A DNA stretch of 64,000 nucleotides from Primulina eburnea (lineage: Eukaryota; Streptophyta; Magnoliopsida; Lamiales; Gesneriaceae), in assembly GCF_022965805.1 (NCBI RefSeq), contig NC_133101.1, positions 11,631,069-11,695,068 on the forward strand. Reading direction: 5' to 3'. Position 1 is the first letter of the stretch. Each line of letters starts with the position of its first letter. The notes beneath the pieces were generated by a model. It searched no databases and was not told the DNA's origin. It saw only the letters and a program-made list of their open reading frames with translations. The position numbers were made by a program, and so were the translations under genes. Positions 34,818 through 45,135 of this stretch are shown one piece after another.

Positions 34818-36649
34818 ATGGCTGGGTTCGATCCTCACGACATTAGGAGTGAAATGGCTGCGGGCATGGATGAAAAATCACCTGACACAACACCCACAGC
34901 CGAAACCAATGTTGAGGGGATGGAAATTGTGGGTGTGTCAGAAGAACCAACTCCGTTGGAAATGATCGCTCCTGGTGAACCTGGGAACGAGATCAATGTC
35001 GAGAATCCTCCAGACTTTGAAGTCTTGAATAAAGCTTTTCCCACTGCTCCTATGCGCCGAAGGTCAAAGGGTTCGATCCTGACTTTGTTCCAACCTAGAA
35101 ACCACGGGCATTTACCTCCTCAAATCTTCTGGACCCTGATTTCTCATCTGGAGACGACTCCAATGATGATGATTTTGAGTTGGTGGCTCGCCCCAAACCA
35201 ACTGTTGCTGCAAAGGAATCTGGTTGTACTTCTGATAGTCAAAAGCCAAACCCCATCACGGATACTCAAAATGTTGCAGAAGAAACAGTTCTTGATGAGC
35301 CTGAAGAAGATGAACAATCTCTGGCCGAGTTTCTTGCTCACCTCAAGGAAGAAAAGGCTGCCAAGAAACAAATGTCTAAGGTTGATGAACCTGATTCAGA
35401 AATGATGAAGGAATTTGAGCAAAACCGACATGGAGCTTCTGATGATTCCTCGTCATCGTCTGTATCTGACTTTGAATCTGAGGAACAGGGTGATGCAGAC
35501 TCTGAGGATATTTTCTCTGATGCTAGTGAGTCTTCTGGAGATGCTGCTGCTACTGCTGCAGGTGTTGAGGTGGATGTTGACAACACCGAGCACAACATTG
35601 ACTCTGCTGACTATGATTAAAGTAAGTTTTTTTCCCCCAAATTTTATTCTGAGGATGCCTTGGCATTATGGCCGCTGTTTGTTCAGAGAGAGCTGATTGA
35701 GGAGAAAAATATTGATGTTAATACATATGGGAAATACAACCTGATTGAGTTTCTCAAGAACCGAAGGTTGCTATCCACAATCACCACTGTTATGCCCTAC
35801 TGTCGCCGTGTGGTGTTATAATTCTACTGTAATCTCCTGGGCAGTGTTGGAGATGAGGAATCGGTGAAGTATGGGAGAGTGTTTGTTCGGGATCGTATCT
35901 ACAAGTTCTCACCTTCTGTGATCAATGCATTCTACAACACTCCGGATATTGAGGAAGTTGACGAGGATCTTGACATACATGCAGTCACCTCTGTGCTCAC
36001 TGGAGGCGTGATCAAAGTATTCCCTGATTATCCCAAGAAATTGAGTGTTGCAAATCTCACCTCCTTTTTCTCTGTGCTGCACAAGACATCAATCTGGAAT
36101 TGGACACCTTCAACCAATTCTACTACTCGATCTCAGGCCCCGGTGTTATTAGCTATTGGTACTGGAAGGGACTTTAACTTTGGAAATCTGGTGTTCAGGA
36201 CAGCATTGCAATATGCTGAAGGAGATTTCAAGAAAACAAAGCTGCCTTACCCGTCACTGATTTATGGAATCTTGGAATCTCAAGGTTTCATTAGGGACAT
36301 TGATGAAGATCATTGTCCTCTCAAAGATCCTTTGAAGATTTCCCCTGCTTATTTCAAAGGCAACAGAAAGATCGATCTGCCCTGGCTACATTCTAGTGTT
36401 GCTCCTGCTGTTGACAACACTGATGATACAACATCTAAACCTGTGCCTGGGATGGCTGAATCACCACCTACAGATGTTCCTCCTACTGGCTATGTAACAG
36501 TGTCTATCTCCTACATTCAAGCTCAGATTGCCTATGGTCGACAACAAATAGAAAATGCCAAAAAGACCATTGAACATAATGAAAATCAAGTGGCTGCGTA
36601 TGAGGTTCTGCTGGATGAAGGTGTCCATTCTGGACAAAAAGGAGAGTAG
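34818..36649 (+). pseudogene. Copia C extra 3-prime ORF (env-position ORF), broken
   Basis: Sense-strand coding text lies between RNase H and the 3-prime LTR, where Sireviruses of the SIRE type carry an extra, env-like ORF. It starts MAGFDPHDIRSEM, shifts frame near 35070, and has an acidic Ser/Glu-rich middle (DDSSSSSVSDFESEE). Stops stand at 35618-35620 and about 35819. The later open part (35864-36649) includes RVFVRDRIYKFSPSVINAFY and KKLSVANLTSFFSVLHKTS, which resembles the domain named putative plant transposon protein in retroelement proteins. It ends in a predicted coiled coil, QAQIAYGRQQIENAKKTIEH. I see no signal peptide or membrane segment, so an envelope role is not supported by sequence. 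Its function is unknown. Confidence 0.65.
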
Positions 36650-36984
36650 ACATAGATACAGATATAGCTGGAACCAGTGGAGCAAAAATGGCTGATGATG
36701 ATGATGATGGCAGCAATGATGGATAATGAGATTTTGTGTTTGATGGTTTCATTACTTCTTACTTTATTTGTTCTTTATTTCCTTTATTCTCTCTGATCTT
36801 TGTTCCTCATGATTAATGAACTATTTCGGTGTTATGATCGAATGTTGCAACATCTAACAGACAACATCTGTGTTAACTGGGAGTCAACTAAGTTGGCTGA
36901 GTCACTGATTTGCTAACTCAGGGGGAGTTGAGCTGTATAACCATTTTTGGGTTGTTTTGTCCAGAAAGACAAAAATAGGGAGAT

Positions 36985-38001
36985 TGAAAGGAATTTTATT
37001 CCTTGATATATTTTCCGTTTTATCTTTGATATTTTGTCTTTCTAGACATGAGAATAATCTTGAAATCAATATGTGATACAAGACTATATTTGATATGATA
37101 TCAACACCTGTGTTGACTGGGAGTCAACTAAGTTGGCTGAGTCACTGATTTGCTAACTCAGGGGGAGTTGAGCTGTATAACCATTTTTGGGTTGTTTTGT
37201 CCAGAAAGGCAAAAAGGACGAGATTGAAAGGAATTTTATTCCTTGATATATTTTTCGTTTTTATCTTTGATATTTTGCCTTTCTAGACATGAAAATAATC
37301 TTGAAATCAATATGTGATACAAGACTATATTTGATATGATATCATAATATCTTTGTGATATGATATCACAATATCTTTAAGATATTATCCTTGTTTTAAA
37401 AAGAGTTTGTTTCCTAATGAAATTGCTTTTTGTCTAGGTTAAATAGGACTCAAAAAGAAGAAAAACGTGGACGGCATAGAGCATAACAATTTCGGAGAGA
37501 CGAATTTTTACTGAGAATCCTCTTGACGTCGCAGCAATCTCTTGACCTTGTTAAAGTGTTGCTGTGAAGTACTGACAACATCTGAAGACAACACCTATTC
37601 ACTGTTTTAATTAGTGTGTTAAGTTTGAAGAATTTTCATTGCTCAGTTGATGCATCCTATGTATTTTTGGTTTTACGGTTTGTTAGAAATTTAGGATGCA
37701 ATTTGTTACTCGCCTTTATAAGGGAGTTGTTTGATTCTTTCACTAGTATTGGTTTTTGTAAACTTACAAGTTTTTCTAGTGAATTATTTTGCCCTGAGGC
37801 ACCGCACAAGTATTTGACACTTGTGCATAATTTATATCTCGTCTCTCATATTAGTATAATTCAAGTTGTGTGTTAATTTGTTAAACTGTAACTTCCGCTG
37901 CACGTTGTCGTGGGTGTTACAACACCCTCGCACAACACCTACATACTGATTCACACAACACTCACCCTCATCACATTCACCCTGGGGAAACGGAACTTTC
38001 A
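36985..38001 (+). repeat. 3-prime LTR of Copia C, compound structure
   Basis: Same layout as the 5-prime LTR: first LTR start at 36985, an internal-region fragment including CAGGGGGAGTTGAGC, a second start at 37225, end at 38001, then the TTGAT target duplication. The inner purine tract here is changed to AAAAAGGACGAGA. It differs from the 5-prime LTR by scattered substitutions and small indels. Confidence 0.88.
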
Positions 38002-38959
38002 TTGATGATTTAAATATCATTAGAAGTCCCAAAAACTTGAAAAAGCAGTTGATATCTTGAAAAGAGAATCTGAGATGAAAGATTTAGGCAAAACAAAATT
38101 TTGTCCGGGCTTTCAAATTGAGCATCTTGTAAATAGGATTTTTGTCCATCAATCGACTTATACATAAAAAAAGATTCTATATGGATAAAGCTCGTCCATA
38201 AAGTTCGCCCATGGTTGTTCGATCCCTTGATGTAGTAAATGATATTTTCCGACCTCGTGAGGAGGAAGAAGAACTGTTGGTCCAAAAATACCATATCTTA
38301 TTGCAATTGGTGCATTGGTGTACATCGCAAATAGCCCAAAACCGGACATAGCATTTTGCTGTAAATTTATTGGCGATATACAATTCTCACCCAACAAGAA
38401 GGCATTGGAATGAAGTAAAACATATATTTAGATATCTTCAAGGCACCCATGATTTAGGTTTATTTTATTCTAATGAATGTGATTTTTATGCAGATGATGA
38501 CTACCTATCTGATCCACATAAAGGAAGATCACAAAATGGGTATCTATTTTCTTATGGTGGAGCAGCTATATCATGGAAATCTACAAATCAAACTCTTGCC
38601 GCTACTTCATCTAATCATGCGAAAATTATTGCAATCCATGAAGCTAGTCGAGAATGTTTCTGGTTGAGATCAGTGATTCATCACATAGAAGAGCAATGTG
38701 GCTTTCTTCAAGTGAACAAATAGCGACAACTATCTACGAAGACAACACGGCTTGTATCACGCAACTAAATCATGGATACATCAAAGGTGATCAAACGAAG
38801 CATATATCCCCAAAGTTCTTTTTCACTCACGATTTGCATGAAAGAGGTGATATGAAAATTCAACAAATTCAAGTGATAATCTTGCCGATCTTTTCACAAA
38901 ATCATTGCCCACATAAACTTTTGAGAAACTGGTATACAAGATTGGATGTGTCGGCTTAA
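38002..38959 (+). pseudogene. Copia A reverse transcriptase / RNase H, C-terminal part
   Basis: Resumes at VDD directly after element C and continues LNIIRSPKNLKKAVDILK, DLGKTKFCPG, IAIGALVYIAN, then RNase H-like text (HIFRYLQGTHDLGLFY, GAAISWKSTNQTLAATSSNHA, ISDSSHRRAMW, IYEDNTACITQL). Several shifts and stops are present. The normal last acidic-rich tail is degraded. Together with 19302-19957 this is A's RT. Confidence 0.82.
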
Positions 38960-39182
38960 AGATGTCAAGTGATAATTGCAACAGGGGAAGTTAATCCAAA
39001 TTGTACTATTTTCCTCTGCTCGTGATTTTTCCAACGTGGTTTTTCATGATAAGATTTTTAACGAGACAGTTAACACCCAAGAAGAATGTTGTACTCTTTT
39101 TCCTTCACCAGATTTTATCCCATTGGGTTTTTTTGCTAAGGTTTTAACGAGCCACATTCGTTGAATGACATCCACGGGGGAG

Positions 39183-39416
39183 TGTTGCAATATTATGGAT
39201 GTCAACATAATCAAAAATTGGGTAATCATATCTTTTGGGGATGTTAGAGAATTGCAATCATATCAATTCTTTTTGATATCATAATTATCTTATCTAAGGA
39301 TTTCTTGTACCTATAAATACGTCATTTATGTAAATCATTTTATATATTGAACTAGCTTGTTTTGCTTGCTTTGCTTTGTATTTTCTTTGGTCAGTATTTT
39401 GCATTTATTTATAACA
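39183..39416 (+). repeat. 3-prime LTR of Copia A
   Basis: Starts TGTTGCAATATTATGGATG directly after the purine tract CACGGGGGAG and ends ATTTATAACA. It aligns to 8434-8658 with many differences, marking A as the oldest element of the nest. Confidence 0.85.
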
Positions 39417-39979
39417 ACTTCAACAATTAATTTCTTATGTACAGAAATTGGTTTGAGAAAATAAATACTAAACAAAAATAAGATTTCGTTTAACACATCA
39501 ATTTCAAATTTTATTGAACGGAACCCATTCAAATAATTTATCAAAACTGGTCGCTAATATATCAATATTGGTCATAGATTGTCATAAAATTAGACTTTAT
39601 GAGCTGGCAAAGAGAGATGAATGTGCTAATATATTCATTATTGCATGTTAATTATAGGAGTTCTTGTGAGATGGTCTCACGAATTTTAGTCAAATTTGCT
39701 TATGTTTATAATTAAAATAATAATTTTAACATAAAAAATTATGAATGATGCAAATAAAAGATATATCTCATAACACTAAACAACAAAAAAAATCTGTAAT
39801 GATAAATGCCATACGTCCGGCTTACTCAACTGTGGTTATTGTGGAGATAAATCACTCAAATCTCTCCACATTTTGCAAATGTTTAATTAATGATCAATTG
39901 ACACGACCCCACTTTCAAAGACTTCACGATTTATTATTCCAATAGAAAAATTCCAAATTTACAACTATATAATACAATA

Positions 39980-40010
<31 letters not shown>

Positions 40011-40202
40011 TGTGTTTGTGTGTGTGTGTGTGTCATCCGTAAAGCCAGCTTAAATATGCAACAATTCCAAACTCTTTCACGCATCCAAAGTCCAAACTCC
40101 TCGAGTTCACTTCATTCTCGACCAACTAGGCTCCCCTCATTTTATCAACAGTTCCATCCACATCTCTCTTGTCTCTGCTCTCAAGTTTTTCTCGATTTAT
40201 CG
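39417..40202 (+). other. Upstream region of the RADIALIS-like gene
   Basis: Non-coding, about 790 bp between the Copia A LTR and the start codon. It holds a GTGAGATGGTCTCAC palindrome near 39668, a TATA-like CTATATAATA at about 39964-39973, a TA microsatellite (about 39979-40001), and a CA/GT tract with the palindrome ACACACGTGTGT (about 40002-40033). The transcription start is not determinable from sequence alone. Confidence 0.5.
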
Positions 40203-40522
40203 ATGGCATCGACCTCGATGACCCGTACCTCAGGCAGCTCTTGGACTGCCATGGAGAACAAGGCCTTCGAGAAGGCGTTGGCCGTGTTTCACAAGGACAC
40301 TCCAGATCGTTGGGCCAATGTAGCGAAGACTGTCGGCGGGAAAACCCCCGATGAAGTTAAGAGGCACTACGAAATCCTTGTGGAAGATGTCAAGTATATT
40401 GAGAGTGGTAGAGTGCCATTTCCTAACTACAGGACCACCAACGGGGAAGCACAAAGGTTTGACACATATTATTTCTCCAATTTAAAATATTTTGATTTAT
40501 GGCATCTTTAATATTTTTAAAA

Positions 40523-40592
<70 letters not shown>

Positions 40593-41187
40593 ATTTTTGG
40601 GCACTTCTTGTTGATCAAATCACGGACGGATGTTCACATCAGTCGTCTCTTCACAAATCTTTTTGGGTTTCGAGAAAGATGATGCATTAGCGGCACAAGA
40701 GACGTAGCCAAGAAATATTTTGATCTTGGGCTGCATGAATCGATAAACAACCAAGATCTCATATATGAATCTCACTCCCCTCAGTATCCATTGTTGGAGA
40801 AAAGCTTTTTGTGTAGAGAGAAACTCCTGTGAGACGGCTATGAAATATGCTTAAAGAGGGTTGATTACATTAGGAGCAATACCCTCATGATAGAATCAAC
40901 GGCCCAAATTTACAACACATACATGATATCCACTAAATTTTTTAAAATCACATATGTGTGTGAATTTTGTTCATCCAAACCATATAGGGCAGTGCCCCCA
41001 CATATAGCATTGATCCTGCCCTTAAAGAGATGGCTAAAAATGAGCTGAAAATTTATTAAATTGTAAATATAAAGATAAGATTTAATATATAAAAATCCAA
41101 TCCATATTATTAGATTGGTCCAAAAAAATAGTCTGAGCTGGAGCCCACCCCAGCTTTTCAGCTTTTATCACTAAGATTTCCAAATTT

Positions 41188-41234
<47 letters not shown>

Positions 41235-41327
41235 AATTTCTCAATTGACAATTTCATATTGTTTTTTGGATAATTAATTGCAAGTATTATATTCCCGTGC
41301 AGGATGAGGATCGTGAACATGCGGTGA
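40203..41327 (+). CDS. RADIALIS-like single-MYB/SANT protein (two exons)
   Basis: Predicted 92-residue nuclear protein of the RAD-like family: small plant proteins with one SANT/MYB domain, known in snapdragon to compete with DIV-type MYB partners. Exon 1 is 40203-40456 ([20 protein letters not shown]). The domain spans about residues 11-65, with the conserved Trp in [15 protein letters not shown], Trp in [11 protein letters not shown] and Tyr in [10 protein letters not shown], then [20 protein letters not shown] donor at 40457-40458 and an AG acceptor at 41301-41302 define an 846-bp intron. Exon 2 (41303-41327) adds a basic tail and a TGA, in phase and at the position where family genes have their last short exon. 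Total length matches the family (about 90-100). It is the only intact host gene I can support here. Reading through the donor gives a slightly longer, unlikely C-terminus. Confidence 0.88.
40526..40583. repeat. AT microsatellite in the RADIALIS-like intron
   Basis: About 29 AT dinucleotide repeats, 70 bp downstream of the splice donor. A second AT tract (41191-41230, about 20 repeats) lies 70 bp before the acceptor. Confidence 0.95.
41191..41230. repeat. Second AT microsatellite in the RADIALIS-like intron
   Basis: About 20 perfect AT repeats near the 3-prime end of the intron. Confidence 0.95.
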
Positions 41328-42722
41328 ATCGTTGAACATCGAAATATCGAGGATTCATCTATCCGTCATTTTCATGAGATTACCGAAAAATATAAAGAGT
41401 CGTCTATTAAATATTAAGTATTGATTAAATTATAAATTTAGAAATCGTATGGAATAATCATACATTATTATAAAATAATGATTCTTCCATAATTATATTT
41501 ATTTTATCCAAAGTCTCTCAATTGATAATAGGAAGACTCCCAGCCTGTAATCTTTCATAGTCCATAAATAAGACACGATTTCTGACATATGTCTCACGTT
41601 AGAGTTTGCCCCGAAGAATTCTGATGATTTCCCACATTACTTTGTGTGTTCCTTTAATCTGAATTTGTTGTATTATATAATTTTATTGTTATATAATTCT
41701 TATATTGTCGAGTATGTTTTTTATTTAAGGAAAATGAAATACATTAATTAAGTTTATATTTTCGAGACTTTCCAGAGTAACATAGATTATTAGTTTTTGT
41801 ATAAAATTTGCATTCAAATATTTTTTGTAATATGTATTTCAAAAGTTTAATATATATGGAATTTAAAATCCCGAGTCTTATAATTAATGCAATGTGAAGA
41901 TCCTAAAATCTCTTACTTTGAACATTTTTCCCGACAAAAAGTTGGAATTTTTTAACCTACTTTGTCGCAAAATCTTTGAGTCGGTGTCAAAAGTTGGTCA
42001 ATGTAGAAAATCCAGTACATCTATATAATCCCCCGATTTCATGGCTTTAATTCAGTAATTTTTATATGCCAAAAAGTGCGACCGGACATTAATTGATTAA
42101 GATTAATTTATGTTACATCGAGAATATTTTTAATTAATTAAGGATATTTATGCTGAATCGAGAGTATTTTTTTTATGATATGATCAAATTTTTGTTCGAT
42201 CATAAACTAATATGTCATATGAACTGTCATCGATCGATTTGCCAAAAATTATAGCTACATGGAGCAATTCAAAATTTGTACGTCATATCCATAGCTTGTT
42301 CAGTCTCCGAACAAAGATGAACTGGCCTCCCTCTGTGCATTATTATTCACTTTCAAAAAGAAACGTGGTGCTTATATTTTGTTAGGTAATATATTTACTT
42401 TCGGCTGATAGAATGGGCCTCCCTCTATGCATTATTACCCTTTCGATATTTTATTTCTTAATAAATGGATCGGCTGAATTTTTTTCCCACAAAACTTCAT
42501 GTGAGATTCTCTAGGTTTTGTAAAAACTATTAATTTTTATGATAAAAGTATTACTTTTCATGAAAAATATAGATCATATTGATATGTCTCCCAAATATAG
42601 ATCTGAGAGATTGTGTCACAAGAGACATACTCTTTTTTTTGTAGTTGTGGTGAAGGTTTATTTGTTACGATTGAGTTTTGAACTTATTATAATTAGGTTT
42701 GTAAATCCAATATATATATATA

Positions 42723-42780
<58 letters not shown>

Positions 42781-43382
42781 CATCACACAAAAACTCACGT
42801 GAGACAATTTTACATGTTAACATTGTGAGATGAATATCTTACCCGAACTATGAAAATATTATTTTTTATGTCCAAAAGTATCATTTTTTGTTAGTTATGT
42901 TATGATAAAATATACTGTTAATATGTGTTGATTTGAGTAAAAAAAATTATTTGTTATGTTTAACGTGTATTATATTTCACTGCAAAAGTATTATTATTTT
43001 TATTTATGTCATAAGCAAATATTATATAATATATGTTGAGTTGATTGAGTTGATGCAAAGTATTACTTTTTATGTCAAAATTATAGTTTTTCAGTTTTCA
43101 TTGAAAATATAGACCAAGTCAACCTATCTCACAGATATAGATCCGTAAATGTATGATTTTATGAACTGGTACATTTTACTTAATAATATCTTGAAACTAC
43201 AAGTAACAGGAGGATCTTATAAAATATACAATCCGCATATCCGATCCTTGGATTCTGGCATAATTTAATTTCTTTTCTAAAATGTATACAGTTGAACCGT
43301 TTGACCCAAAAGCTAGAAAAATCCTTTGGTTTTTTCATATTTTGGTATTTTCTTTTATTTTAGAACTAGCTCTGGCATACTG
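41328..43382. other. Intergenic region downstream of the RADIALIS-like gene
   Basis: AT-rich with no supported gene. It has a short tandem-like pair (about 42108-42165: TTACATCGAGAATATTTTTA then CTGAATCGAGAGTATTTTTT) and a direct repeat of GGCCTCCCTCTGTGCATTATTA about 94 bp apart (near 42326 and 42418). Degenerate copies of the GAGAC/GTCTC dispersed repeat occur at about 42490-42630 and 42785-43165, on either side of an AT tract. Confidence 0.5.
42709..42777. repeat. AT microsatellite
   Basis: About 34 AT/TA dinucleotides with one interruption (ATTTAT near 42724-42730). Confidence 0.95.
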
Positions 43383-43394
43383 TATATAGCTATG

Positions 43395-44441
43395 TGTTGG
43401 AAACTTAATTTTGGTTGTTTGACAAACTAGGTGTTTAAGTTATTGGACTAACTGAGCAAGTAACTTGAAGTAAATGAATTACATAAATCAACTGACAGTT
43501 GCCTAATTGAAGATTAATGCGCAGTTTATTGAAGGCAACTGAAACCAGCTGAACCGAACTTACGAAGACAACTGACTGATCAGTTGAAAACTGATCAGTT
43601 GACATATTCAGTTGTGAGCTTACCAGCGAATCAGCTAATCATTCAGCTGTACATGTCATCAGTTGTTGGAAAGTACATTCAACCGATAACAGTACAAAGA
43701 AGACTGCATCTCGTATTGGAACGCCGCATTTCAGAGCTTACAGTGTACGAATGTCAGAGGAATATTGACATGGCAATCAACGGATATAAAGATTCAAGTT
43801 ATATTTAATGTTACCGTTGAAGATGAACCTATAAATAGGCGAGAAGAGCAGTGGAGAATAATCTCTTGAATATCGATCTATCTATTCTCTTAAAGCTTGT
43901 TGTTACCCTGCTGAATTCATCACTCTTACTCAAGAATCAAAAAGCTCACACGTATATGATTTATTTGTAGCATTTGAGGCTATCTTTCGAGCTTACTAGC
44001 CCAAGCTGTTTTATTGTTCATTTGATCTTAACTAGAGCAGTTTTGCTAAGTTCAGTCGAACAGCTGTGAGATATTTAGTAAATTAAGAGTTTCAGTTTTG
44101 GCAGTGTTAAGTCCAAACTGAAGTGGGTCTGTACAAGTTTTGTATCGATCAAAGTCTTTTAGTACTTATCATATCCTTGTGATAGAAGAGGTGGCGTAGG
44201 AGTTATTTCAATCTCCGAGCATCCATAAATCTTTGTGTGTTATTACTTCAGTCATTTATTCTATCTTTCAGTCAGTTTATTTCCGCAACTGTTATCAGTT
44301 AAACTGAATGTCATTGACTGACAAGATTCCTAGTTTCAGTTTGTTACAGAACTGACACTTCATTTGAAAAGATTATAAAATCGTGATTTTTTATACAACT
44401 CCCCTTCTAAACACATCTCAACCTATCAACCGATCCTAACA
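43395..44441 (+). repeat. Probable Copia solo LTR with TATA box
   Basis: 1,047-bp block beginning TGTTGGAAACTTAATTTTGG and ending GATCCTAACA (TG...CA). It is flanked by CTATG (43390-43394) and CTAGG (44442-44446), a 4-of-5 match. CTATAAATAGG at 43829-43839 is a good TATA box. Upstream of it, CAACTGA/TCAGTTG motifs recur many times, as in plant LTR U3 regions. No internal region or second LTR is present. Confidence 0.7.
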
Positions 44442-44442
44442 C

Positions 44443-44997
44443 TAGGGGTGTGAAAAATTTCGGTTAAAGAGAATTAACCAACCGAACCGTATTAATTCAG
44501 AAATTCGATTCGGTTAATTCGGAAATTCGGTTTTGAAATTTTAAAAATAGGTTAATTCGGTTAACTCGGTTCGATTTCGGTTTTAATTTGAAAAATTCTA
44601 TTAAACCGAATTAACCGATTTAGTATATATATTAATTTAAATTGTGTATGAGCATTAAAAATACATTAGAAGGAAGCTCAACTTTTCATACATTAGAAGG
44701 AAGCACACTCATCCAATGATTTTATCTTCAATATTTTTATTTATTATTGATATCTTTTGTTCAATGTTTCTTGTTATATATGAGCTCTCCATTTCTTCTT
44801 CTTTTTGTGTGTTAAAATTCGTATTTTTTTAAAAATATCGGTTATTTCGGTCGATAACCGAAAAAGCCTATTTGAAAATCGGTTCAGTTAATTCAGTTTC
44901 TATAAATATTTCGATCGGTTCTGTTATTCGAAAATAAAATCGGTTATAGGTCTATTCGGTTCGGTCAGTAACCAAACAGACCGATTGCACACCCTTG
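44443..44997. mobile_element. hAT-type MITE, 5-prime tip split by the solo LTR
   Basis: Ends are inverted: the left end is TAGGGGTGTGAAAAA and the right end, on the other strand, is CAAGGGTGTGCAAT. Multiple TTCGGTT/AACCGAA copies lie near both ends. The right flank is CATATGGC (44998-45005). A matching 6-of-8 flank, TATATAGC, is found not next to the left end but at 43383-43390, on the far side of the solo LTR. This implies the LTR entered within the first bases of the MITE. The interior is non-coding. Confidence 0.65.
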
Positions 44998-45135
44998 CAT
45001 ATGGCCATCTTGTGCATGGATTTAATTCAGAAAACGAATTGGATTTTTTTTTTGTGCTGAACGGATGAATGGGGTAACACTGAATAATGAAAATACGTAG
45101 ACATATAATTTATATAAATCTACAACAACAACAAC

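Larger units (their letters stand above)
19958..38001 (+). mobile_element. Sirevirus-like Copia C, host of Gypsy D
   Basis: LTRs at 19958-20970 and 36985-38001, primer site TGGTATCAGAGCC (20973-20985), purine tract before 36985, and a perfect 5-bp target duplication, TTGAT (19953-19957 and 38002-38006). Internal order is gag with a C-terminal coiled-coil-rich region and two zinc knuckles, protease, integrase, RT, RNase H, then an extra ORF region before the 3-prime LTR. A long gag and a long 3-prime region with an extra ORF are features of the Sirevirus lineage. Gag, pol and the extra ORF each have stops or frameshifts. Without D, C is about 10.4 kb. Confidence 0.9.
8434..39416 (+). mobile_element. 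Old Copia element A, host of all nested insertions
   Basis: Outer LTRs lie at 8434-8658 and 39183-39416. Between them are A's own pieces in order: gag (about 9044-10155), protease (10320-10631 and 11960-11986), N-terminal RT (19302-19957), and C-terminal RT with RNase H (38002-38959). They are separated by a solo LTR, element B and element C. A's integrase region is absent, so a deletion accompanied or followed the insertion of B. The primer site after the left LTR is degenerate (TGATATTAGCAC). No matching target duplication flanks the element (TTTTT on the left, ACTTC on the right). All coding parts carry stops and frameshifts, so A is a fossil. Confidence 0.85.

Noticed and set aside
34818..36649. 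Calling the extra ORF of Copia C a viral-type envelope gene
   Set aside because: Position fits env-like ORFs of Sireviruses, but I see no signal peptide, transmembrane segment or fusion-like region.
40526..42777. Repeated tracts considered as a repeat-spacer array
   Set aside because: They are simple AT dinucleotide microsatellites with no unique spacers; CRISPR arrays are not expected in a plant nuclear genome.
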